Shown here one piece after another: positions 38,701 to 60,125 of a stretch of 64,000 nt of DNA. The first letter of the stretch is position 1. The number at the start of each line of letters is the position of its first letter. Origin of the DNA: Hirudinaria manillensis (taxonomy: Eukaryota > Annelida > Clitellata > Hirudinida > Hirudinidae); NCBI GenBank assembly GCA_034509925.1, contig CM067530.1, forward strand, positions 2,228,501-2,292,500, written 5' to 3'. The position numbers and the translations under genes are program-made. Under the pieces are notes generated by a model, which made no database searches, was not told the DNA's origin, and was given only the letters and a program-made list of their open reading frames with translations.

Positions 38701-38954
38701 CATGGCAGTGCACGGAGGACAAGTCCCGTCGCAGCACTGAAACAGTCATGATGATGATGATGATGCAAAGATAGTGATGACAGTTGTAATTATAATGAAT
38801 TCCTAATAAATTTGTTGTCAATTACTCTATCAATTAAATTAAATCTCTCAATTCAAGAATTGAAGCCGTTATATAAAATTTACAAATGTTTCTATTATAT
38901 CATTGATGCCACCATTACAAAGCATTGCCATATAAAACATCATCATCGTCGTCG

Positions 38955-39003
<49 letters not shown>

Positions 39004-42000
39004 TACCTTCCTCTTGCACTGGTGTACCCCACAGTCCTTGAGATTTGTGCACTTGATGTCACATTGGAAATCCTTGAAGCACTGGAGTTCCTTCTCTCTC
39101 TTCCCGCAGCGGCACTTCTTTCGGATCATCTCTCGACACTGATCGAAACGAGGATGTCAATTTCAACCAATCGATTAACTTCAATCAATTAACTCTGTTC
39201 GTTCCCTAGAAACTTTTCAGAGCAATTGTGAAGAAAGGACAAATATAAGAAGGGACTATCCACCATCATTAGCCATCACAGGTCATCATCATCGTCATCA
39301 TCATCATCATTATCATCATAATCTTCCTTTTCATTTGGCATTAGCATCCTTTCCAAATTCAGACGATTCACATTTCATTTACGTTTTACATCATCATCAT
39401 CAACAACCCATGCCACCCTCCAAAAGGCATTGACAAGCTACCGTTCCACAAGGTCCCTGGTGGCACCTGTTGGTGCACCTGTGCAGTCCGCACTCCAACA
39501 ACTTTCCGCACGACTCCAGGCAGGTCGGAGCCTCCTCGGTGCAGGGCAGGTCGAAAGCTGGAAGGATGTTCAATGAATGCGGTTTATTTATATATTATTA
39601 AAGTATAAACTTATTTATTATAAAGTCGTTTATTATTATTGGTTAAGAAACAGGTACAATGGATGATGAATATTAATGAATTGAATGCTAAAACTTGATA
39701 CCTTGTCAGTGAGAAGTTCTAAAGATTATTCTAACGATCTAATAAATTATAATACTTATAATAAGTAATTATAATATTTATATGTGATAAAAAAAGCATT
39801 ACTTTATGACTAAGATTCAACTTAAGAACAAAAAAATATTTCAGATAAAATAATCAAATAAGTTCAGAAAAGGTGAAAACAAAATAAAGATATTCCTGCT
39901 CCTAATTTGAACATTATTCATAAGTCCACACACATTCAAGAGCAACTGACTGGTTTTTCCACAGGGACACTTTCTCTTTCCATCTTTGGAACACGGCTCA
40001 CACGCACCAGAATGACACACGACCTGACATTTGTGATGATTGCATGACAATGGCTTGTTGCAAACCTGTTTCAGATGCAAAGCGAGAAAGTTGTGATCAT
40101 TGAAACTTAATGTTGCTGTCATAAAAGTATGCTTATGTTTTCATTTTCTTTCTTAGCACATTCAACCCATCTGTAATCATTATCATTACCTGGTCACATT
40201 TCCAAACAGGCGTGGCGCATGGTACGAGCGCCGTCTTTTTCCGACACATGCAAGGCTGTTGGCTGGTCTCGGGGCAGTCCCCACAAGCACCTGCAAATGT
40301 GAATTATGAATGAATTATAATTAACTGTGCAAATTCAACTTACATTATATTATATTTGCATTGATCATCTGTCTATTGACAAATTATACAAAATATTGTT
40401 AAATTACATTAACACATTAAACTGATAATTAATAAGGGCATAATTAATAAAATTACGTTAAACTCCAAAGTAATTAAATTCGCGTACCTTCGTGACACGG
40501 CAGAGGGCAGCGATGATGGCCGCAGTTCAAAGGTCCTCCGCACCTGAGGCCGCACGACCACTTGGCAGCTCCGCACCTCCTCACCTGTTCAGAACTCCTG
40601 CCACAGAAGCACCTCGAGCGAACGGTCTTGGGGCAGGGCGGACAAGGACCTGTTTGTGTGCGAAGAATTTCTTCAAAACACTCTCCGTGCGATTGAAATT
40701 AATTGATCTCCTTTTCTGATTGTCATCCTAGTGTTGTTGTTGTTGCATCGTCATCATCATGGAATCAATGGCATCACTGATTTGTCAGTGTAGCTAGCAT
40801 TATCAAAAATGCTGTTTTGTTGCATACATTATTCCTACCATGGTCATCATCATCATCAGCATCATCACAGCCATAATTGTCCACAAAATAGTCATCACAA
40901 ACCTGGATGGCACTGCAGTAGACACTGATGGCCACAGTCTGGCTTGAGTCGTCTGCCGCACATCTGACCGCAGGAGTGCGGGACGCCCCAGGGATCGAAG
41001 GGGGGATTGGCCTCTTTGGTACAGAAGCAGACGTAGAACTTGGGAAAGTCACTCTGATGGTACTCATGTCGACACTTTGGACTGAAGGAAAGCATTTGAA
41101 AATGATTTAAAGTGTGGCATTTTGGATTCGTGTGAAATGCATAAATCACATATTAATCATAATATTGTGTTAATTATTATTATTCATAGCAAATTGAGAA
41201 TATTAGCATTGGCCAAGATTTGACAAGAAGCAGTCATAAAATAAAGTCCAAAAAATAAAGAGCTCACCAGAACCAAGGCTTTTCCTTGTTTGGAAAATGT
41301 TCATTTGACAGGGTGGACTTGTGTTGCACTCCATCCCTGACCCATTGCTGGATGCACTGGATGTGGAACATCGTGTAACAACCCGAGCAGTTCCATACCT
41401 GAAGAGAGGGAGAATTGTTTTGAACTCCAATGAATGAAAAGAAGTTTGGAAATTTTTTATAAAAATTAATTTAAGAAAATGCAAATTCAATATAATTAAA
41501 CGATAAAATTAATGAGCTGGGATAAAAAAAACAACAAAACGGTCCGAGGTACTGACGGGGTCTGTCTGTGTTATGCTTTCAATGCAAATGAGGCAGATAT
41601 TGGACTTGGATTTCAGAGCTTCCTCAATGTATGTGGCTGTCCTCCCGAGATCACCTGCACCTTTGTAAAAAAAAATTAGGAATAACAGTAAAAAGCTTTT
41701 GTGGTATTGATGACAGTATGCACGATTAGTGGTTAGACAATGATACATGTGTGAGTGAAGGTATTATTATTAAATAAATACGTTAGTAAATAGTGAATAT
41801 TGATTCATAAAATCAATTACTGTTGCAAGCTGAGTTGTTGAGTCTTTTGAGAAGATTAGATAAGACAGTATCCCTTTTTTGATGGAATTCCTCATCTTCA
41901 TCATCGTCGTCATCATCCAAAAGTGTCAAATCATCAGTAGATGAGAGTTGACGTTTGGCTGCTTCTTGATGGATTGCAGCTGCTGCCTGGAAAATTTCCT

Positions 42001-42298
42001 CCCCAGTATTTCCATGTGTAGAGACCCCTTTGACTTTGGAAGCATCAACTGGGAGATGCCTCATGACTTGGTCGCATTTAGCAGCATTCTTAGAGATATT
42101 CGCGCTGCTATTACTTACATTTATATTCCTCAATGTTCCAGTATTTTTTGATGTTCCATATTTCAAGTTGTTACCGGGGGTGTGATCATTACCATTGGGA
42201 AGTTGCGATATACCCCTTCCGTTGCCGATAACTGGTTCTTCCCGGACGGCTGATCCTCTACCTCTTCCACCTCTAAGGTATACAGGTCTTTTTTCCAT
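35718..42298 (-). CDS. NFXL1: NFX1-type zinc finger protein with RING and C-terminal membrane anchor (NFXL1)
   Basis: Sixteen exons, all in phase: 41821-42298, 41557-41660, 41268-41398, 40903-41081, 40488-40649, 40190-40290, 39951-40065, 39442-39557, 39007-39138, 38646-38736, 38298-38418, 37775-38051, 37322-37459, 36785-37033, 36320-36517, 35718-35951. They encode 941 residues (human 911). The N-terminal ~155 residues are Gly/Arg- then Asp/Glu-rich. An atypical RING follows (C182-x2-C185, C198-x2-C201, H206-x2-C209, C238-x2-C241). A long series of NFX1 fingers follows ([19 protein letters not shown] and similar). A basic coiled region ([20 protein letters not shown]) precedes one membrane segment at ~919-939. 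NFX1-type proteins bind DNA, but NFXL1 is membrane-anchored; its role is poorly known. Confidence 0.95.
38943..39003. repeat. (CAT)n microsatellite directly at an NFXL1 splice donor
   Basis: On the gene's strand the donor reads AAG|gtaatgatgatg and the ATG repeat continues for about 20 units into the intron, with a few ACG variants at the far end. Confidence 0.9.
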
Positions 42299-42788
42299 CT
42301 AATAATGTGTAACGTATGAATTTGGAAATGCGAACAAGTTTCGCACACAATATGAACTGCTGTTAATTAAAGTTGTTTACATATCCCAGTAAGAAATACC
42401 TGCAATGAATGTTGTGACACTCTAAAACAACCTGAACATTTGTTTATTCAACACATCACGAGCCAACCGACATTTATAAAAGTGAACTTACACATGCGTT
42501 ATAAAAATGTTAATTATTATTTATCTTGAATCCATAAATAGGTTTTATAGTTTTAAAAATATTTTAATTTTGCTTATTGTTTGTTATCCATTATGAATTA
42601 ATCAACATAATTCAGGTAACAATATTTATAGCATATTTCATAAGTTTTTTTTATATATTGTCTCTAAATATGTTTTTAAATTTTAAGACAAAACATGGAA
42701 CGCTGAATTAAAACACCTTTAAAAAGTAAAAAAACGAAAGGGAATGTTAATAGGAAACAATGTACAAGTAGCCAATTTATTCAGCCAT

Positions 42789-43142
42789 TCATATGTTTGC
42801 ATGAAAGCTGCGCATTAGTTCATCCAAATTCAAGAATGGTTTGATCTTGCCACTCGACTTCAGATCACTTGTGGCCGAGTTTCTGGGGAATTTTGCTTTA
42901 GCCGACGACTTATGGAGCATCTGATAGATTTTGAAATTATTTTGATTTTCAAATAACGGATTATTAATATAATAATCAGAATGTTTTATTATTTTTTTAG
43001 CGAGTAGAGATAATCGAGAAATTGATGGCGTTGATTTACTACTGTAAACAATTTTGATGACCTGTGGGCCGCACTCCGTCTTTTTTGGCTTGGTTGGTTT
43101 CGTGTACGATTTAGGAGCGACAGTCGTGAGAAGAGTCATCAA
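42789..43142 (-). CDS. Uncharacterised 117-residue ORF
   Basis: Intronless open frame of 117 codons in AT-rich DNA between the NFXL1 start and the start of the next plus-strand gene. Its ATG lies about 200 bp from that gene's ATG in the opposite direction, which would suit a shared promoter. The product is basic and Ser/Lys-rich (KSYTKPTKPKKTECGPQVIK near the N-terminus, KPFLNLDELMRSFHANI at the C-terminus), with no signal peptide or membrane segment. I do not recognise it. Its length is unusual for chance in this base composition, but no other evidence supports it. Confidence 0.4.
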   Translation of the reverse strand: MMTLLTTVAPKSYTKPTKPKKTECGPQVIKIVYSSKSTPSISRLSLLAKKIIKHSDYYINNPLFENQNNFKIYQMLHKSSAKAKFPRNSATSDLKSSGKIKPFLNLDELMRSFHANI

Positions 43143-43346
43143 GCAAAATCTTAAAAAATTTGCCGTGCGTTTTTGGATTTACCAAAGGTCGTCAATGCTG
43201 TATGATGAAATAAGATGATGACGAATTTAACGGTTATGACAAGTATTGACGTTCGTTTTTAAATCGATCGGCAAGGTTATTCAAATAGGAGAAGTAGTGT
43301 ACTAAGATTTCTGAAACGTTGTTGCAAGTTTCTACCTTTAACAAAC

Positions 43347-46300
43347 ATGCTGACAAGTTCAGATGCTAAGTTTCGATGCCTGTGGCACATGTTTACTTGG
43401 TCCATTATGCTCACTCTGGTATCTCAGTTTTATGTCTTAACCGATCACATTGCATTCTACATCTTTGGCAGTCTGTGTATTGTGGTGCTCCCATTTGTAA
43501 CTTCAGTTTATAGCACAACTGGTGGCCAAAGAGGTTCAAGCTTATTGAGGTTACAATTATTTCTAGTTTAATTGCATTAACAAAATTTCCTTAGCATTAA
43601 ATACCATTTTGAAATTAAACTTTATTATTATTTTGCTCAAATAAGTCTTTTAGCTTTTTCGATCCTTTGGAATGTTTCTAATGCATAATTCATCTGCTTA
43701 AATACTTTAAATGCTTGAGAGAGCAATTACATGTTAATTTGTTGATTATTTGGTGAAAGCTACAAATCTAATTTGTAACAATGTTATTTAAATAAATAAT
43801 CACATGTTACAAAAAAATTTTTCAGAGTTGCCTATGTCTTGTGTGATCCAGTATTGGCATGCATGTCAGTTGTGCCTGTTCTGCTTCTCAACAGGTTGAC
43901 ACCCCTCATTCATGAAATGGAATGTCTTGGAGTGGACATCAAATCTTGGAATGAGACCCTCTTGTGTCTTGGAAACAATTCCATGTCAAACCTGGAAGCT
44001 TTAATATCTCGGGGGAACTTACCATTTTCAAGGAAGGCATGGATGTGGCTGGAAAAGGTCAGTTAATGGTGATGTGAATGAATTAACTTGGTTTAGTAGA
44101 AACTATCTGAATGAAGTCTAATATTTAATAATTTATTGCATTGATGTAGTAAAAGATGATTTGAAAAGATGATGGATCAAAAATGACTTGAATTTTATGA
44201 ATATTATTATCTATTACTAATTTGTGTTTGGTCTTGAATAGATTTTTATTGCAAAAGTTTATTTTAATTTTTATGATTAGAGAAATGTGGCTAATCCATT
44301 TTGTCAACAATACCCATTCTCTTATTATTGTCAACAAGATAATTAAAGCATTAACTTAAATTCAAGGATCAATTTTCCAGCTAAATCTTGGTTTACATTT
44401 ATTAGTTATGTTAATGGATGGATAATGGGCAGAGGACCCTGTGCAGATTTAGAGTTTGTGCTTCCATATGATCAAGTTTTAAACATATAATCTCCTGGAA
44501 CTGCATTCACATAACTCTTCTTCTGTTGGAGTGACTACCATTTTCTTTATTACTTTACAAAGCTTTTATTTGTTTTGTAAATAGAAGAAATTTAACTATT
44601 ATAAACTTGATTGCAATACTTTGAGCAATTCAACACTGTTTACATTAATCCATTATTTATCCTTGCTGATGCCTGTACTGATCTACAGCTATTAATTTTA
44701 GAAATATCTGAATTGTTGTCAGCTTGATTTGTTCTGCTGCATCCAAACAAATTTATGGTAATTTCTACATGGGATTTACTGCTAAACTTTGTTGCTGGAA
44801 AATTGCAGGAGAGAGCCTGTCATTTAAATGATGGAGCAAATAGTTTTTCAGCCAGATTGTTTTTGGCAAAAAAAAAATTTCAATGCTGTTTTCTGTTAAC
44901 TCCTGGCATTTGCATCATCGCAAAAAAAAAAAAGGAGAAACATTGTAAAGCAGAGCCGCAAAACATTGCTAGAATACATTTGCACCTTATTGGGGGAGCA
45001 TAATCAGGCCATGAACCTTCTAACAATGGTGGCTGATTTTTTACAGCTACTTAATCGCTTTTTTTTCATTTTAATTTGAAACCAGCCCACGACTTCCTGT
45101 CCTATTTGACTTGATAATAAGATGCAGCAAATTATAATAATAATAATAATTATTATTATTATCATTATTGTTTTTTTTTATAATATATAATTGTGTGTAT
45201 TACTATTATTCTTATTATTATTTAAAATGGGAGGGTTTTAGTAAACCAGAAATTGGAAAGAATTTGTTATTTCTTTTGATGTGTGGACAAACACCTTCAC
45301 TAAGTTTAACTTTATAATTAATGGACTTATTATTAGGTAACATTTTTTGTTCATTTAAAAATCTTCTAAAACAGGCATTAGACACATTGTAAACAATGAT
45401 ATCAATGATATAATGCAATAGTACTGCCTTAATGTTTAAACTATTTCATCAACCATTTTAACATCACAAATAAATTTTGAAATTCCCACTAGGTGTTATT
45501 TTTAATAAATTAAGAATTTTCTCACCAACATGTTCATAATTACAGGAACAATTATTTGATCTCCAGCATTTGAATTTTATTTTAACTCCAGTTTCAATTC
45601 CAGAAAAACCAGCTGACTGCCATCCAGGCCTCCATAATAATACCTTGTGTACTGGCTCTTTTCATGGGTCGCAGGAGCAGAAAGATGAGCTACACCACTG
45701 CCCTCATGTCCTTTACCTATTGGCTTGTCAACTCCATCGAATGTGCCTCCATAATAGAAACGACCCTTTTGTGCGGATATTCCAAAGTCCATTTTGCCGT
45801 CACCACCCAAGTTACGGTGTGCGTGGCCTGCATCCTGGCAAACAGCTACGCCACGGTGACCCTCTGCAGTTACCTCAGTCCCATGACTTGCAAGGGCGAT
45901 AAAACGGCAGTCAAGGCGAGGTTCGACGTCATCTTCAAGTGCATCATCGGGGTCACGGGGGTGGTTTTCGTGGAAGTTCCACAATTGGTCGCCAGGTTTC
46001 AGATGCTGGCATCAGCTTCAGATTGGCCTTCAGAGGAGATGGAATTTGGACAGTCGCCAGCTGCCGGTGAGCTGGAGTCAATAGATGTTAATGCTTATCA
46101 AAACACTTCCACTTCGGCTGCAAAACTGACTGTGGAAAAAGTGATCGAGGTCAACAAGGATGCCTCTGGCTTTGACCCCGACGACATCTATAACTCATTC
46201 CCGACTTCATTTTACATGTGGGCCTTTAAGGACGGAATCATGATAGCGGTCATCATCGCGTCTTTGGTTCTCCAGAAATTCGGTCAAAGTCCGCCAATAC

Positions 46301-47103
46301 TCCTCCGGATCCTCGGGGAAGGAAGGAACTGCGCGGGAGCGGCTTTCGACAATCCCGACACTTTCTTCGTGCCCGAAAAGCGCGACAAGTACATCGTCAC
46401 GCACTGCGGCAAGCTCCAAGATCCAGACTTCAGGGACGGAGCGCCAAAGCCCCGGAATTATCCGGACCGTACGATTTCTCAAGATTCGGTCGAAGAGTCC
46501 TGTTTCTTCCTGCCTCGTAGGAACAACAAAATGTCTCTTCTCACGTCCATCAGAAACAAGAAATCTAAAAAAGATATCCAGATAGAAGTTGATGCCACAA
46601 GCAGTGACTTCAAGGGTGAAGGTGAAAGTGAACTCATCGCGCTATCTCCGGTCTCACTGCTCGGATCTACCGGCTCGGAAACTGCCGCCGAAAATGTAGC
46701 CAATAACTCAAAGGAAGATGTGCCTGCCCCGTTCAAAGGCGGGGAAGATCAGCAAATCACGAATGGGAAACGGAAAAAGAGCGTGAAATTCAGCTTCAGC
46801 GAAGACCACATACTTGATTCTGCCATTGAAAGTGGTGCTCATCCACCCAGAATCCACTCCAGGGGTCCTCATTTAACGAGCACCGGGTCGATACTCGTGA
46901 ACTCTTTGAGCAGAGGCGAACGCAACGGCAGGACTTCGACGGAGGGGTTTCCTCCGAGGCCGCAGGAAGGTGCCGTCATGCCACCCGACGTTTTAGGCAC
47001 CGCACCCATCCAAGGAAACGTAGCGAGTCCCTTTCGTGGTGCAGGGGATTCGATTAATTCTGCAGGGGCAAGATTGCCAGATTCCTCAGATGTCCAGAGG
47101 TAG
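43347..47103 (+). CDS. Multi-pass membrane protein with long cytoplasmic tail, weakly TMEM26-like
   Basis: Three exons in phase: 43347-43549, 43826-44057 and 45604-47103 (or from 45592 using an acceptor 12 nt upstream, adding FQFQ), encoding about 644 residues. Hydrophobic segments include HMFTWSIMLTLVSQFYVLT, IAFYIFGSLCIVVLPFVTSV, VLACMSVVPVLLLN, ASIIIPCVLALFMG, ALMSFTYWLVNSIECASII, VTVCVACILANSYATVTL, IIGVTGVVFVEVPQLVAR and DGIMIAVIIASLVLQKF. The last ~350 residues are polar, with basic KKSKKDIQIEV and KRKKSVKFSF patches and no domain I know. The element F-V-E-V-P-Q-L-V-A-R and the regular hydrophobic pattern loosely resemble TMEM26, but this is too weak to name the gene. The exons are as GC-rich as those of the confident genes. 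Confidence 0.7.
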
Positions 47104-48122
47104 CAGCTTCAATTCCAGTCTGGAGCCATCACTACAAGATCTTTCAATCTTCTCTCACCTGGAACGATCAAACATGCCACGATTTGCAATTATTTTCCAA
47201 TTTCAGTCTATTATATTTAAGGTTGATTTTACTGCTAAGGCGATTGGCGACTCAGAACTGTCGCTCGTGGCGACGAGCGCTTTGCAGAGATGCGACGGAA
47301 GACGTGCCATTGCCTTACGACTTTTGACCGAACTCCTAAAATCACTCCGACAGTATTAACTTCCACTGCAGAGTCCGAGCGGAACGCGATGACTCTCTTC
47401 GGTAATCCCCTCGTGTAACTTAAATATTTAAGTGCTTTCTTATTGCTCTCGTTCACAAGGTGTCACCGTCTTCTTTGGTGACTTGAACTCGTGTCTGGCC
47501 TTCGTGCGTTTGATCGATATTTGATTTTATTTTAGATTTATTAGGTAAAAAGCGATGCAGAGCTAAAGAAAAATGGCATAATCTGTAAAAAAAAATTGTT
47601 TTTGTTGGTCGCAGTGGTTTCTGATTCGTTCTCAAAGAGGTTGCTCCTGATGATTTTATGAATTTAGAATTTGCAACAAAATGGAAATTTGTTTTGAAAT
47701 TGTATTCTCATTTGACAGACTGAAGTCACTTCTCCAGAAGAGTGAATTGTTTGATTAATTTTATCCATTAATGCATTTCTGTGATTTTTGTTTTCTCTTG
47801 GGTCGAAAGAAAAATGTGAATTCACAAATATTCCCGGTATTTAGACGGGTCACAAGAGTGGGACGTTCTGCAAGCGTCTGGAGCAATTCCAATCAGGCAC
47901 TGACCCATGACTTGGTATCTCGTTCCAGCATAAACTCTGCCTATTATAAAAAAAAAGAAAGTATTAGATAAGATACTTGGAATTTAAAAAAAATTAGGAA
48001 AGTGCTTTTTGAAGATTTGACTTTTAATCCACCATGTGTTTTGTTTATGAATGTGATTTAATGTTGTTTGAGGGAAGTTCTAACAATGATTGGGTTTTTT
48101 TGGGGAGGTAGGGTGAGGTTTA
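47104..48122. other. Intergenic, convergent 3' ends
   Basis: Holds the 3' UTR of the plus-strand membrane gene and of the small minus-strand gene. No further coding segment is seen. Confidence 0.5.
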
Positions 48123-48663
48123 TCATCTTCTCAACATCCAAGAATAACCTGGAACAACGTCGGGTCTGTCAATATAATCCCTGTTTTGCCTGTTGGAGGA
48201 TATGTTGATGTTGCCTATAGTCTCGATGCGTCTGACCCCACCGTCAGTAAATGGATGAATGGCAGTACTAGGATTTGCAGAGTATGGGTTGCTGGGCGGC
48301 GTGTCAATTATCTTATCCTGGGGTCGTGCCATAAACGTAGGAGGTTTGTCAATGCCGATAGTAGCTTCTGAGACGTTGAAGCTAGGAAGGGCTGGCGAAT
48401 GTTTGAAAACATTTATATTTCTAATGAATAAATGAAAATCACGATGGCGGGACAAAGGAAGTCTAATATGCTATTTTTACTGGTGACAGTTATGACAATA
48501 CAGATATGGTAATCTTATTTTCATCTGGATTTCCAAATAATTCGACTCCACAAAACAAGCGATCTTCAAGTATTATTCTGCCTGCGTCGTGCAACTCGAT
48601 AACAATCTTACGTTCGTCAAACTCTGCTCTGTATCTAAACGTTTTACGGCAGACGTCCTCCAT
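48123..48663 (-). CDS. Small gene of unknown function, two coding segments not joined cleanly
   Basis: Segment one, 48490-48663, starts with ATG and reads 57 residues (MEDVCRKTFRYRAEFDERK, then IVIELHDAGRIILEDRLFCG, ELFGNPDENKITISVLS) to a TAA. Segment two, 48123-48391, follows a good acceptor (attcgccag) and reads about 89 residues ending RPDVVPGYSWMLRR-stop. Both look like real protein: an alternating hydrophobic pattern in the first and a Pro/Asn-rich tail in the second. They are only ~100 bp apart, but the phases do not match with a standard donor; a weak one at LEDRLF|gtggag would fit. Possible readings are one gene with an unusual intron, a frame error, or two genes. Product not recognised. 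Confidence 0.4.
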
Positions 48664-48715
48664 GCTCCCCGACCTACGATTTCCTTTCAGCGATAAACAA
48701 TACTGGCATCAGTAA

Positions 48716-51490
48716 TTTCCATGACAACCAGCGTTCTTAGTTTTCTTTGTAACATTGTTTCTTTGAAAACCTTCCAAAAATTAAACATTTTTATGCGCTG
48801 ATTTAAAAAAAATTGCGATAGTTGTTTTAATTTTTAGTAAAATCTTAATAAAGACTAATTTTGTCAACCACTGATATAAAACGCTGGGCCATCGTCTTCT
48901 AATAAATTCAATAAAAATCCACTTGAAAAATTATGGCTCATCACATAAAAGTTGATGGCAATTTCATGTCTGCTATGAAAACTTTTATTCAAACGGCGAA
49001 GAGTATGGAATTGACATAATTAAAGCGATTAATTGAAATCTCGATTTATAACAAAATGATTCAATTCCTGCAGGAAATTTATGGATGATTAAAAAAAGTA
49101 TTGCAAGTGCATTTTTTATGCTCTCCGCAAAAAACCCTTGTAATGGTTGTGTCAGGAATAACCATCCAATGTAAGTGGAGAGAAATTTTCAAATCTGAAA
49201 TCATATTTGAAAATAATTGAGACAATTACGGCAATACATATTAGGTTAATTTATGCAGTCAGAAATCATCCTCTTAGACTCAGACCTATAGTATTATTAT
49301 ACAAACAAACTATTGTACTCGATAATTAATTAGTTAATTAATTAATAGAACAACATTTAAAAAGGCTTTTATATCTTTTATATTAATTAGAACATGCTTA
49401 CAAAGTGACTATTTATTTACATAATAAACATTTCCAATTACTATTTTTATTTTTACCGAAATTGAGCTTCCTCAAAAGTTCTTTGATGAATCGCGTAATG
49501 TTGACGGATCAGGCTAGATTAGGCCAATTACTATTCGATTCCCAAACTCCGTGTCGGGAGCTCCTCAGTAATATTTCTTCAAAAATTCATGTTAACATGA
49601 ATTCGGAATTTCAATACAACCTGATATATTTTTTCGCTCAAACGACGAAGCTCTAAATCAACCGACGGTTCGGGTCGGATTATTGGACACGACGAAATAA
49701 AATAAGGACACAAAAAACGTCCGACAGTTTTGTGACTGGACTCAAAATGGCCACCAAGGTCGTGAACATAACTTCAAGAGACTGGCACTACACTGTCCCT
49801 TATTAGGTTCATAAAAAAGGTAGCCACGCATATTACCCGTGACCATCTGCCGTCCACAACATCTTTCACCGGTACTATCTCTCCATCTGTCCCTCTTGTA
49901 TATGTGTGCCTCTGCTTCTCTTGAATGGTCAGTGAGTCTGAACGGAAAAATCATCTTTAGATGTGTTCTCTGGTAGTTTGTCACTGCTAAGTAGGTATCG
50001 TACATTCATTTAGTTTGGTTTAAGTTCAGAAACTTCCTTAATGATGACATCCTGCAGTGACGTTGAGATTAATATTTCATCTAAGTCATTATAAAACATC
50101 AATTTTAATTTAATTTTTTTTATAAACGACAAATACTAACACCGACTATTCTCATTCACCGTGCAAGTTCCATAGGAGACATTTTTATGGCATTGGGTCG
50201 TTGAGTACGCTCCGTCGTAACGCTGTTTTACGGTGCACTCGGTTTATGCCGGGCATTCGAGAAAATTACTTTAAGATAAAAGAGAAGATAATGTGAAACA
50301 ATAATCAGAAATAAATTAGTAATTCGGTGTTCAGTTCCACATCATCAGATGTGAGTCCGTCCATTCTTTTTCCTTAGCAACGTTGAAATAAGTTGTAATA
50401 TACATACAGTAGTGGCATTGCCCTGGGGGACTTAAAACTAATTTGCCGTTTTTAACAACGCGATCAATTTCCATTTTCAAAACCTTGGTAAAGAAAATCT
50501 TCAGCAACTTAATGAAACTATTGAATCACGGAGAATCGGACCATTTTAAATTCCTGGGCTTTGAGACTTTGGAAAAGCGATCTACGAAAAAATCAAATAA
50601 GAGAGCGAATGGAAAAAAGTGAATTGTCCGTTTAATTCTCGCAGAACATTATCAAAATTGGATTAATTCCAGCACCGAGTATGCCGAACCCACGGCTCTT
50701 GCGTGCTCTTCCAAGCAAGACACATTTATAATAAAAATAGACGTGGATTTACTGACAAGAGCGATACTTTTACATCGCCTCTCTTTTCAATTCAGTATCT
50801 TTCTTTTATTCATCCTCTCCCTTCTCCAGTCAGTCATTCCGTCCGCTTGGATGGAAGCATCGGCCTAAGGAATGTTATCCCCTTATAAAGTATGTATCAT
50901 TGCATATGGTGGATGGATGGATGGGTAGGTGGATGGATAAATAGATAGATGGCTGGGTGGGTGGGTGGAAAGATGGAAGAGGAGATTGTATGATCACGTG
51001 GATTTTAAGAGAAAGCTCGAATGTCCAGCAGATCGGAAGGGTTGAAATTTCCAGAAGGAGTCATCAATCTAATTATTTGTCGTCTTTTTTAATCAAATAG
51101 GGCCATTTCATGTCCATAATTTAAGCTACCAAAAAAAAACTGGAATAATTTAGAAGTCCATTTAAATGGTTTTTTTTGACGATCTAACTAATTCTGGGAA
51201 ACACAAAAAGTTCATCTTGGTCAAATTGGAAAATCATCGGGCGATGTCTGAGAGATGCAACTCGGAATAATTTTGGAAAATGATCGAAATTCGAATCGAT
51301 TTGAAAACCACGCCTCTCAATCTGTCGCTGTGGAAGAAATTCCACGATCAACCGGAAAGACATTTATAAGTTCATTTGGAGGTCGATAAAGTATTTTGTT
51401 CACCGTCCAACTATGAATGACACCGTCTTAATATGCCTTTACCCCTTCCTGTAAGGTTAAAATCGTTTGGGAGACAGCCATGCCCATCGG
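48716..51490. other. Intergenic with tetranucleotide repeats
   Basis: No supported gene. The minus strand at 49742-50005 and 50150-50240 has open, cysteine-containing segments, but neither has a usable pair of splice sites. A GGAT/GGTG/AGAT repeat tract lies at about 50909-50985. Confidence 0.4.
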
Positions 51491-59569
<8,079 letters not shown>

Positions 59570-59824
59570 GATCGGAGAGGTCTGAAAGTATTAAGGAGTG
59601 GACGAATGAATTGGTTCTTAAATAGTTCAAATGTTTACGATATTGCAACGTCTTATAACGGGAGATGCCAGAGTCAGGGCGTCGTCGTCGTCATCTTAGC
59701 CATGTGGGTCTCATTAGAGAATCTTCGGCGGTCAACGTCGTCATTTTAATGACATGGCTTCTTCTCTACCTTGGACAGAATTAACGGAATAATTGCCTTT
59801 TTCATACAATCACGACATCACGCT

Positions 59825-59910
59825 CTCATCATCATCATCATCACCCTCATCATCATCGTCATCATCATCGGCATAATCACCATTATCATCGCCATCATCG
59901 TAATCGTAAC
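59825..59910. repeat. (ATC)n-rich microsatellite
   Basis: Degenerate ATC/ATCGTC/ATCGCC triplets just upstream of the DCST-like first exon. Confidence 0.8.
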
Positions 59911-60020
59911 CTTGCATCTTTGGTTTCCTCATGAGTGAGTGACTTTCTTAATTAATGTCCGGCATCGAATGATTGGAAAAGAATCTGATGACTTGGAAAT
60001 AAAGCCCCAACCTTTCTCCC

Positions 60021-60125
60021 ATCCCTCTATCCATCCGTCCATCCATCCGTCCATCCATCCATCCATCCGCCCGTCAGTCCATCCAGCAAGCCACCCTTCC
60101 ATAAACCCATCCAGCTATCCATAAG
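60021..60125. repeat. (CCAT/CCGT)n minisatellite
   Basis: About 20 tetranucleotide units of CCAT and CCGT, degrading towards the right end. It produces a meaningless HPSIHPSI open frame. Confidence 0.9.

Noticed and set aside
50150..50240. Cysteine-containing minus-strand peptide resembling a secreted domain
   Set aside because: An in-frame stop lies just upstream, with no convincing acceptor or second exon.
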